The notes below the pieces were generated by a model, which worked only from the letters and a program-made list of their open reading frames with translations, ran no database searches and was not told the DNA's origin. Below, piece by piece: positions 5,619-11,812 of a stretch of DNA of 13,164 nt; positions within the stretch are counted from its first letter, which is position 1, and each line of letters starts with the position of its first letter. The position numbers and the translations under genes are program-made. The stretch lies in contig DKBO01000188.1 in assembly GCA_002448975.1 (NCBI GenBank), positions 1 through 13,164 on the forward strand, in the 5' to 3' direction. The stretch is from Nitrospiraceae bacterium UBA6898 (lineage in GTDB: Bacteria > Nitrospirota > Thermodesulfovibrionia > Thermodesulfovibrionales > UBA6898).

Positions 5619-8393
5619 ATGACTACGCCAAAGAATACTGAGTCTTTCCCGCATCATACGCCTATGGAACCAGATGATCATCTGCTTTTTGAAAGGATGA
5701 TATCTGACCTCTCGGCCCGCTTCGTGCAGGTAGCCCCTGATAAGGTGAACGGAGAAATCGAGCGTGCGCTCAAAGAGGTGCTTGAATTTTATCAGGTGGA
5801 TCGCTGTGGTCTTCTCGGCATGTCTCCTGACCGCAAACGGGCACATGTCACACATGCCGCCTATGCAGATGGGATCGAGCGGGTCTCGGGGGAGATTGAT
5901 TTGGCCGCATTGTTTCCCTGGTCCTACGAGAGGCTTGTCCGATACGGGGAAGATGTCAGTGTCCCAAATACCGAGGAACTGCCTCCCGAAGCCGAGAAAG
6001 ACCGTCTGTCCTGGGCCGCGATGGGCGTTCGGTCCTCGCTCACCATTCCCTTGTTCGTGAAGGGGCGGGTTTTGTCTCTTATAGTACTGAACGCCATGCG
6101 TCGCCAGATTTCCTGGCACGAAATTCATATTCCACGGCTGCGATTGCTGGGCGAGATCTTCATCAATGCACTGGAGCGCAGAAATGCTGATCAGAAATTG
6201 AGAGAAAGCGAAGCCCGCCTGAGTCTTGCTGCTGATTCAGCGAGGGCTATGCTGTGGACCCTGGAGATCGCTTCCGGCCGTATCTGGACAACGGAAAAAG
6301 CCAAGGAATTTTTTGGGTTTGCACCGGACAGCGAGATGGACCTCGAGAGCTTCCTGAAGATCGTGCATGATGAAGACCGTGAGAACCTCCGCCGGACCGT
6401 GGAAGAGACGGTTCGGTCGGGGGAGGAAAACAGCGCGGAATACCGTATTGTGCGTCCCGACGGGAGCATCCGCTGGGTCCTCTCACGCGGGCGGCCGTAT
6501 CCGGCGACGCCTGCGTCAGATACCCGTGTGATGGGCGTGTCGCTTGACATGACCGAGTACAAGGCCGTTGAAGCACAGCGCATGGAGTACGAGGAACGCC
6601 TTGCTTCGGCGATCGAAGTCGCCGCGCTGGGTTTCTATGAGATGAACGAAGACTATCACGTCAGCTTTCTGGAAGACCGGGGGCGGGCGTTGCTTGGCAT
6701 CACGAAGGAAGAGGAGCCGCGGGGACGTGAATTCTGGCTGGCGCATATTCATCCGGACGATCTCCCTCGAGTACTCGACTTGAGCCGGAACGTGCTGGAG
6801 GGAGGGGTAGATCACTTTGCCACGGAATATCGGTACATACATCCGCAACGTGGTCTGACGTGGCTGTATCACCTATCCCACGTTTTGAGGCGTGATGCAG
6901 CCGGAAAAGCAGTCCGTATCGTCGGCGTGATGCAGGACGTTTCCGAGCGAAGGCAGGCAGAGGCAGCTCTCCGGGAAAGCATGGCGCGCCACCGGGCTGT
7001 GGTTGAGGCGTTTGACGGTTATATCTACATTTGCTCACCGGATTACCGCGTGGAGTTCATGAACCAGCGCATGGTCGAACGCACAGGCCGTAACGCGGTT
7101 GGTGAGCTGTGCTACAAAGCATTGCACGAACGCGATACCATCTGTGAGTGGTGCGTGAACGAGAGGGTCTTTCAGGGGGAGACCGTGCGGTGGGAAGTTC
7201 AGAGCCCGAAAGATAACCGCTGGTATTATGTGTCGAATACACCGATCCGCCACGCCGACGGGACTGTCTCCAAACAGTCCATGATCTTGGACATCACCGA
7301 GCGCAAGAGCGCAGAAGAAGAACTTCTGAAGGAGAAGAATAAGCTTCAGTCCATTATGAGCGCGATAAATAGCGGGATTACGATCCGGGATGTGAGCTAC
7401 GATCTCATATATCAGAATGAGTATTCATTACAGATGTTCGGCAATCGCCTGGGTGAAAAATGTTATCGAGTCTTTGAGGATATTGATTACATCTGCAACG
7501 GCTGCCCGGTGGCAAAGGCAATTGAAGACGGCATGTCGCATACCCTGGTAAAAGAAGTGGAAATGACCCCGGGGGAAATCACCTTTTGGGAAAACACCGC
7601 CGTGCCCATGCGCGACGCGAACGGAGACATTTATGCCTGCCTTGAAATCAACCAAAACATAACCGAGCGGAAACTGGCGGAAAAAGCATTACAGCAGAGC
7701 GAGGCAGCCCTCAGGAGCAGCCAGAATGATTTTCGAAAACTTGCAGGCAGACTGATCTCTGCTCAGGAGGAAGAGCTCCGCAGGCTGTCGCGGGAGCTGC
7801 ACGACGACCTGACGCAGAGGCTGGCGGTGCTCGCAATCCAGGCCGGCAAACTGGAAATGGACCTGAACAACAGGCCTGAAGTGCATCCGGACGCCGTGCA
7901 GAAGATATCACAGATAAAGGAACAGCTCATAACGGTATCGGAAAATGTACACCGGCTTTCGCGCCAGCTTCATCCCACCATCCTTGACGATCTGGGGCTT
8001 GTGCGCGCAATAGAATCCGAATGTGCAGCGCTCATGAAGCGCGAAAACATTAAGATTATCTTCGCACACGAAGACGTTCCCGCCGTGATAAGTAACGATA
8101 TCGCGCTCTGCATCTATCGTGTCGTCCAGGAGGGTCTGAAAAACGTTTTAACCCACTCCTGTGCAAAGAGGTGCGAGATATTCCTGAAAGGCTCGAAGGG
8201 GGCTCTCTGTCTTACCATCACAGATAACGGTGTCGGGTTCGATCCTGTCGAGGTGCGGCATAAGCCGGGGCTCGGTCTTTCAAGCATGCGCGAGAGGGCT
8301 CAACTTGTCCAGGGAGATTTTGCCATTTCAGCGCAGCCCGGGAAGGGGGCGGTTGTCCATATCTGCGTACCACTGAAAAGGGATGGCGCGTGA
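5619..8393 (+). CDS. Cytoplasmic GAF-PAS4-histidine kinase, NarL/UhpB (HisKA_3) type
   Basis: The 924-residue protein has no signal peptide or membrane segment. In order: a GAF domain (about 30-190), four PAS domains (about 200-315, 328-445, 455-565, 575-690), each followed by a DMTE, DVSE, DITE or NITE linker typical of PAS C-caps, then a HisKA_3 dimerisation domain and HATPase_c. The phospho-acceptor His is H728 in SRELHDDLTQRLA. The ATP lid elements are N842 (GLKNVLTHS), D869 in DNGVGFDP and GLGLSSMRER. PAS3 and PAS4 each hold a C-x10-C-x2-C triad (C498, C509, C512; C615, C626, C629). The next gene is its expected NarL-type regulator, originally overlapping by four bases (GTGA at 8390-8393), so the two were coupled. 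The ribosome binding site is weak and an inverted repeat covers the promoter region. Confidence 0.95.
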   Translation: MTTPKNTESFPHHTPMEPDDHLLFERMISDLSARFVQVAPDKVNGEIERALKEVLEFYQVDRCGLLGMSPDRKRAHVTHAAYADGIERVSGEIDLAALFPWSYERLVRYGEDVSVPNTEELPPEAEKDRLSWAAMGVRSSLTIPLFVKGRVLSLIVLNAMRRQISWHEIHIPRLRLLGEIFINALERRNADQKLRESEARLSLAADSARAMLWTLEIASGRIWTTEKAKEFFGFAPDSEMDLESFLKIVHDEDRENLRRTVEETVRSGEENSAEYRIVRPDGSIRWVLSRGRPYPATPASDTRVMGVSLDMTEYKAVEAQRMEYEERLASAIEVAALGFYEMNEDYHVSFLEDRGRALLGITKEEEPRGREFWLAHIHPDDLPRVLDLSRNVLEGGVDHFATEYRYIHPQRGLTWLYHLSHVLRRDAAGKAVRIVGVMQDVSERRQAEAALRESMARHRAVVEAFDGYIYICSPDYRVEFMNQRMVERTGRNAVGELCYKALHERDTICEWCVNERVFQGETVRWEVQSPKDNRWYYVSNTPIRHADGTVSKQSMILDITERKSAEEELLKEKNKLQSIMSAINSGITIRDVSYDLIYQNEYSLQMFGNRLGEKCYRVFEDIDYICNGCPVAKAIEDGMSHTLVKEVEMTPGEITFWENTAVPMRDANGDIYACLEINQNITERKLAEKALQQSEAALRSSQNDFRKLAGRLISAQEEELRRLSRELHDDLTQRLAVLAIQAGKLEMDLNNRPEVHPDAVQKISQIKEQLITVSENVHRLSRQLHPTILDDLGLVRAIESECAALMKRENIKIIFAHEDVPAVISNDIALCIYRVVQEGLKNVLTHSCAKRCEIFLKGSKGALCLTITDNGVGFDPVEVRHKPGLGLSSMRERAQLVQGDFAISAQPGKGAVVHICVPLKRDGA

Positions 8394-8413
8394 AGCGGCC
8401 GCGCGCTGCTTGA
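8390..8413 (+). pseudogene. Original 5' end of the response regulator, out of frame with the rest
   Basis: GTG 8390-8392 overlaps the kinase TGA (8391-8393) in the GTGA arrangement typical of coupled kinase-regulator pairs. It reads MKRPR, a common beginning of NarL-type regulators, then runs into the GRALLD codons in the wrong frame and stops at TGA 8411. The joint lies in the palindromic GCGGCCGC (8395-8402) and following GC repeats, which suggests a deletion between short repeats. Confidence 0.6.
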
Positions 8414-8426
8414 CGCTGCGAACAAT

Positions 8427-8933
8427 TTGCAGCCGGATGTAATCGTCGCGGACATCTCGATGCCCCTGCTGAACGGCATTGAGGCAGCCCAGCAGATCAG
8501 GAAGAGCAATAAAGACATCAAGATTATTTTTCTGACCATGCATACTGATGTGACATATGCAGCCGGCGCTCTGGAAGCAGGGGCGCTGGGTTATGTGCTC
8601 AAGCATTCGGCGCCCTTGGAACTGATCACGGCCATTCGCAGTGTACTGAAGGGAGAATCCTATGTTACACCACTTCTTGCCGCTGAGCTCTTGCAACTGC
8701 AAAAGATGGGGCGTTGGGCGCATCGCGACGAAGCTTCCCGGCTCACGGTGCGCCAGCGTGAGGTGCTGCAGCTTCTGGCCGAGGGCCACTCTGCCAAAGA
8801 TATCGCATTGCTTCTGAACATCTCGCCCCGGACCGTGGAATACCACAAATACCACATGATGGAGGACCTCGGCATGAAGACCGTCGCAGATCTGATCAGA
8901 TATGCGGTCGACAAAGGTATCGTGACGAAGTAA
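8427..8933 (+). CDS. NarL/FixJ response regulator with a truncated receiver (likely pseudogene of the kinase partner)
   Basis: The only start here is TTG 8427, inside the receiver and without a ribosome binding site; the frame is open from 8394. Visible receiver parts are the phospho-acceptor strand VIVADISMP (D9 counted from the TTG), the switch Thr in FLTMHT (T37) and the Lys in GYVLKHS (K59). A complete LuxR-type helix-turn-helix follows (LTVRQREVLQLLAEGHSAKDIA... SPRTVEYHKYHMMEDLGM). The first strand with its acidic pair, helix 1 and strand 2, roughly 40 residues, are missing. The original start is still visible: GTG 8390, overlapping the kinase stop, reads MKRPRAA and stops at 8411-8413, and GRALLDAANNLQPD continues in another frame. 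If translated at all, the product could bind DNA but could not form the normal phosphorylation pocket. Confidence 0.85.
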   Translation: MQPDVIVADISMPLLNGIEAAQQIRKSNKDIKIIFLTMHTDVTYAAGALEAGALGYVLKHSAPLELITAIRSVLKGESYVTPLLAAELLQLQKMGRWAHRDEASRLTVRQREVLQLLAEGHSAKDIALLLNISPRTVEYHKYHMMEDLGMKTVADLIRYAVDKGIVTK

Positions 8934-8946
8934 TCCTTCACCCTGA

Positions 8947-9054
8947 CCCTCACCCGTCGCTGTTGCGCCACCCTCTCCCGAAGGGCGAGGGGTCCAATGA
9001 AGACCTCCGGATAACGTCTTTACCCTCTCCCGGGGGAGAGGGCAAGGGTGAGGG
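8947..9054. repeat. Palindromic dispersed-repeat element (REP/BIME-like)
   Basis: The outer arms CCCTCACCC (8947-8955) and GGGTGAGGG (9046-9054) are perfect inverted repeats. Inside are two hairpins: CCCTCTCCC-GAA-GGGCGAGGG (8971-8991, one mismatch) and CCCTCTCCC-GG-GGGAGAGGG (9023-9042, perfect). This CCCTCTCCC/GGGAGAGGG type of unit is found as scattered intergenic repeats in many bacterial genomes. Here it fills the space between the broken regulator and hicB, and in RNA it would fold into a strong clover-like structure. Confidence 0.8.
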
Positions 9055-9153
9055 GCGATTACACAGCCTGACGGCAGGTGCAGGAAGCAGAAAATGTCTT
9101 GCAGGCATGTGGGTTTTCTCGCCTTTTTGATATAATGAAACAGGAGGAAGCAT

Positions 9154-9366
9154 ATGAATGAAATGATTTTTATAGTTGAAGAAGATGTTGATGGCGGCTA
9201 TTGTGCAAGTGCTCTTGGGGTATCGATCTTCACTCAGGGAGACACGATAGAGGAACTGAAGACTAATATTAAAGATGCATTAAAATGTCATTTTGACAAC
9301 GAAGCCGAAATTCCAAAAATCATAAGACTCCATCAGGTAAAAGAAGAAGTTTTTGCATATGCCTAA
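9154..9366 (+). CDS. hicB: HicB-family antitoxin (intact)
   Basis: This 70-residue protein has the HicB partial RNase-H-like fold pattern: FIVEEDVDGGYCASALGVSIFTQGDT, then the helix IEELKTNIKDALKCHF and the closing strand PKIIRLHQVKEEVFA. It is the short form without a separate DNA-binding domain. AGGAGG (9142-9147) lies six bases before the ATG. A perfect TATAAT (9131-9136) is present, but a transcript from it would start almost within the ribosome binding site and there is no -35 box at normal spacing, so it may not be the promoter. The stop overlaps the ATG of a hicA remnant by eight bases, the usual coupling for this hicB-hicA order. With the toxin broken, the antitoxin is an orphan. Confidence 0.85.
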   Translation: MNEMIFIVEEDVDGGYCASALGVSIFTQGDTIEELKTNIKDALKCHFDNEAEIPKIIRLHQVKEEVFAYA

Positions 9367-9513
9367 AATTCCGAGGGATTTAGCCGGCAAAGAACTAGCT
9401 GCATTGCTCGAACAATACGGCTACAGGTAAGAATCGGGACACTGAATGCAATCATTAGAGACATTGCCGGATACCTCAAAATGATCGACAAAAGTTTATT
9501 CAGAAGCTTTTGA
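9359..9513 (+). pseudogene. hicA: HicA-type mRNA interferase toxin, inactivated by an internal deletion
   Basis: ATG 9359 opens MPKIPRDLAGKELAALLEQYGYR, a textbook HicA N-terminus, and stops at TAA 9428-9430. One frame over, from 9427, the sequence continues VRIGTLNAIIRDIAGYLKM and ends at TGA 9511-9513, the usual HicA C-terminus. The middle, which normally carries the G-S-H-x-R segment with the catalytic His and the following strand (about 30 residues), is absent and the frame is shifted. HicA acts as a ribosome-independent mRNA-cleaving enzyme; this copy cannot. The joint is directly between the tyrosine-glycine-tyrosine-arginine end and the VRIGTLN start, so one deletion explains both the loss and the frameshift. 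Confidence 0.8.
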
Positions 9514-9738
9514 AGCACTAATCATGTATGAATTTGTAACTATACTTGCTTTCCCCTCTTACCTTACTCACCCCCGTCCCCACCATTTTTAATACTCCTT
9601 GATCTGAAGGTACAGTCTTTTATCTCATTCAGCGAAAGAGGCATAAATCGGAGGATTGCTCCCATATCCCGAAAATTAGAGATATCATAAGCAAAACAGC
9701 GCTAAAGCTCAACGAAGAAAACCGCAATGGCTGATAGG

Positions 9739-10038
9739 TCACGGCAGCCTCAATAACCGTTCACTCCGCCAAACTCTTACGATCCGCACCTTGTTTTTTT
9801 CACGGCGGTAGACAATGCGGAAGGGCGGATGTATGATCTCACGCAACTGTTCCAGGCCAAATTCAGGCACGACCCGGCCTGAATCAGGATAGAGGGGTAA
9901 CCTTTCGGTCTGAGCGATAATCTCTTTAACAAGTCTTCTGCCGGTGTCCGGAGATGCCTGTTCTTTAAAATATATGAGGATTTCTTCGAGGTCTGAAACT
10001 GCTGACTCGGCAAAGGAAAGCGAAAATCTCTTTGCCAT
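9739..10038 (-). CDS. RelE/ParE superfamily toxin
   Basis: The 99-residue basic protein shows the ParE/RelE layout: F-x-E-x-A-x-x-D-L-E-x-I helix near the start (residues 8-20), a second helix (30-45), the LPLYPDSGRVVPE turn (47-59), LREIIHPPFRIVYRR (69-83) and the closing strand VRIVRVWRSERLL. ParE members poison DNA gyrase and RelE members cleave mRNA at the ribosome. The sequence leans to ParE (no clear RelE catalytic basic triad), but the target is not proven. The gene starts three bases after the stop of the upstream Phd/YefM-type antitoxin, so it is the second gene of the pair and depends on that transcript. It converges on the hicBA remnant. Confidence 0.9.
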   Translation of the reverse strand: MAKRFSLSFAESAVSDLEEILIYFKEQASPDTGRRLVKEIIAQTERLPLYPDSGRVVPEFGLEQLREIIHPPFRIVYRREKNKVRIVRVWRSERLLRLP

Positions 10039-10041
10039 TCT

Positions 10042-10311
10042 TCAGCGCAAGCCTAACCGTTTTTTGACATCGTCAATGCTCAATTCGCGACCCTTCTCAA
10101 GGTCAACGAGTCCGGCCGTCACCGCCCGCATAAAGGATATCTCTTCCGCAGCCTTTTCATAATCGCTGAGTGACTGGACAACCGCAATGCCGCGCCCATG
10201 GCTTGTCAGCAGGACAGGTCTATGGCTCTCAGACGCATGTTTGACGACCCTGCCGGGATTGATCTTGAGGTCGCTCAAGGGGACAATATCTTCGGAAAAT
10301 TTAGTATTCAT
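10042..10311 (-). CDS. Phd/YefM-type antitoxin
   Basis: I take the start at 10311 (89 residues) rather than the longer frame to 10431. AAGGAG on the minus strand (10321-10326) is properly spaced before this ATG, and the protein then begins with the expected Phd/YefM N-terminal domain: FSEDIVPLSDLKINPGRVVKHASESHRPVLLTSHGRGIAVV. The rest (SLSDYEKAAEEISFMRAV... DVKKRLGL) is the flexible toxin-binding tail. This family binds DNA as a dimer over its own promoter and neutralises the downstream RelE/ParE toxin. A near-consensus promoter lies in front (see that entry). The pair appears complete. Confidence 0.9.
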   Translation of the reverse strand: MNTKFSEDIVPLSDLKINPGRVVKHASESHRPVLLTSHGRGIAVVQSLSDYEKAAEEISFMRAVTAGLVDLEKGRELSIDDVKKRLGLR

Positions 10312-10347
10312 ATTAGCACTCCTTTTCAGGTACGGTAAATTGGTCTT

Positions 10348-10376
10348 ATTATAGCACCATGTTGCCCATATGACAA
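10348..10376 (-). promoter_or_regulatory. Near-consensus sigma-70 promoter of the Phd-RelE/ParE pair
   Basis: On the minus strand TTGTCA (10371-10376) and TATAAT (10348-10353) are separated by exactly 17 bases. The start point would fall near 10341, about 30 bases ahead of the antitoxin ATG at 10311, with AAGGAG in between. This is the best promoter in the window. Autoregulation by the antitoxin is expected from the family, but I see no clear operator palindrome. Confidence 0.75.
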
Positions 10377-10550
10377 TTTCCCGTGCATCAGATACTTTCG
10401 CTCCCCTGATTCTCATGGGTCGTGCTGACAAAAAAGCTTCAAAACCTAGTAATTTTACGAGTTCTCTTCGCGCCCTTAAGCTGATAACGTAGTATCAATC
10501 CATGAGAGTAAAAACGTTATTACCTGCATGTTCTGAGGAAGGGGTATGTG

Positions 10551-10973
10551 ATGAAGCAGGGCAAAGTTCTTCTGGCGGACAATCATCAGAATATGCTTGC
10601 AGGGGTGAGGAACCTCCTGGAAGATATCTTCGAGACGGTCTTTATGGTGGCTGACGAAGTCTCACTTATGGAAGCGGCAGAGAAGCTTAAACCTGATCTT
10701 ATTGTTGCCGACCTTTCCCTTCCGGTCACGAAGGAGATCAATATTGCCCGTCGGCTTAAAAAGGCCTTCCCCGCCATCAGATTGATCATCCTGAGCGTGC
10801 ATGATGAGCGCACTGCGATCAACGAATGCATTGAAGCAGGGGCAATGGGCTATGTTTTTAAACGCACTGCGGTGAATGATCTTGTCCCTGCGGTGAATGC
10901 GGTCATGAAAGGGTCAATGTATATATCGCCGTTAATCGAGCAGACGATCGTAAAGACCGATAAGACAGCCTGA
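10551..10973 (+). CDS. Stand-alone response-regulator receiver domain, with Asn replacing one acidic-pocket Asp
   Basis: This 140-residue protein consists of a receiver only: VLLADNH (residues 6-12), phospho-acceptor D54 in LIVADLSLP, S82 at the switch position, K104 in GYVFKR, then ends shortly after SMYISPLIE. That is the point where NarL-type regulators continue into their helix-turn-helix. The usual Asp-Asp of the acidic pocket is Asp10-Asn11; Asn sits where the main Mg2+-binding Asp normally is, so phosphorylation may be altered. It resembles the truncated regulator at 8427 (KPDLIVADLSLP versus QPDVIVADISMP; GAMGYVFK versus GALGYVLK), suggesting relationship. GGGG (10541-10544) is six bases before ATG 10551; GTG 10548 is an alternative. 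It may be a phosphate sink or protein-interaction switch. Confidence 0.88.
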   Translation: MKQGKVLLADNHQNMLAGVRNLLEDIFETVFMVADEVSLMEAAEKLKPDLIVADLSLPVTKEINIARRLKKAFPAIRLIILSVHDERTAINECIEAGAMGYVFKRTAVNDLVPAVNAVMKGSMYISPLIEQTIVKTDKTA

Positions 10974-11075
10974 AAAGGAGCAGAATGCATGACCAGCAAT
11001 AGGATTGAGTTGGCGATTACGACGGGGACCGACAAACATAATTCAGGGATATCTTGCATAAAGGAGGATCAGATC

Positions 11076-11792
11076 ATGAAGAGACGTGAAAGAATGATAG
11101 TGCTCGTCAGCGTATTGTCGCTTTTTATCCTTGGGGCATGCGCCTCTACCGAGGTCACCAGCAGAGATCAGGTTGTAACCGGGCAACTCCCGCGACCCAA
11201 CCACATATGGGTGTACGACTTCGCTGCCACACCCGCCGACGTCCCGGCCGAGTCCTGGCTTTCAGGTCAGAATGTCGGGCACACCATGCCTCAGACCGAC
11301 GAGCAGATCTCGACCGGAAGGAAGCTGGGGCAGGAAATTGCCGTTCAGCTGGTCGAAGAGATTCGCACCATGGGGCTGCCGGCCGAGCACGCCTGGCCGG
11401 GCGTTGCACAGCAGATCAACGACATTGTGATCAAGGGATACCTCATCTCTGTTCAGCAGGGTGATGCTGCCAAGCGCATCGCCATAGGACTGGGATCAGG
11501 GGAGTCCGAGCTGAGCACGGCGGTGGAAGGCTTCCAGGTGACTGCCCAGGGACTGCGCAAGCTCGGGTCGGGCACTCTCGCTTCAGAAGGCGGCAAAACG
11601 CCGGGAGGAGTAGTCGGGCTTGCAACCCTCCTTGCGACGCACAACCCTGCAGGGCTCATCGTCAGCACCGGCGCTCATCTGTACGGGGAAAAGAGCGGCA
11701 GGAGCACGGTTGAGGGCCGCGCCAAGCAGACTGCCAAGGAAATAGGCGATGTGCTTAAGAAAAGATTCCAGCAGGAAGGCTGGATCAACTGA
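11076..11792 (+). CDS. DUF4410 lipoprotein
   Basis: The 238-residue protein has a lipoprotein signal: MKRRER, a hydrophobic core (residues 7-19) and lipobox ILGAC with Cys22 as the acylated residue. The mature part carries the DUF4410 pattern: RPNHIWVYDFAATPADVP, a helical GRKLGQEIAVQLVEEIRTMGLPA, then a beta segment DIVIKGYLISVQQGD and a final AKEIGDVLKKRFQQEGW. The function of DUF4410 is unknown. I choose ATG 11076, which follows AAGGAGGA (11061-11068) at normal spacing and places the lipobox correctly. The frame also contains ATG 10989 with its own GGAG eight bases before it, which would add 29 residues ahead of the signal. The next gene starts 20 bases after the stop, so the two are co-transcribed. 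Confidence 0.85.
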   Translation: MKRRERMIVLVSVLSLFILGACASTEVTSRDQVVTGQLPRPNHIWVYDFAATPADVPAESWLSGQNVGHTMPQTDEQISTGRKLGQEIAVQLVEEIRTMGLPAEHAWPGVAQQINDIVIKGYLISVQQGDAAKRIAIGLGSGESELSTAVEGFQVTAQGLRKLGSGTLASEGGKTPGGVVGLATLLATHNPAGLIVSTGAHLYGEKSGRSTVEGRAKQTAKEIGDVLKKRFQQEGWIN

Positions 11793-11812
11793 ATCTACGT
11801 GAGGAGATAAAC

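Noticed and set aside
5484..6128. 214-residue minus-strand frame opposite the kinase GAF domain
   Set aside because: The + strand has an unambiguous GAF-PAS kinase here; the minus frame has no recognisable domain.
8941..9055. Possible CRISPR-like repeats (two CCCTCTCCC units)
   Set aside because: There are only two units, they are hairpin arms of one palindromic element, and there are no regular spacers or cas genes.
9131..9136. Perfect TATAAT as promoter of hicB
   Set aside because: A start point seven bases downstream would fall within the AGGAGG ribosome binding site, and no -35 box lies at 16-18 bases; kept only as a remark.
8950..9153. 67-residue minus-strand frame with SPLPSPPGEG and DPSPFGRGW
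   Set aside because: These are the well-known spurious translations of the palindromic GC-rich dispersed repeat, not a protein.
10312..10431. Extension of the antitoxin to a start at 10431
   Set aside because: The extension covers the near-consensus promoter and the ribosome binding site, and the family N-terminus starts at 10311.
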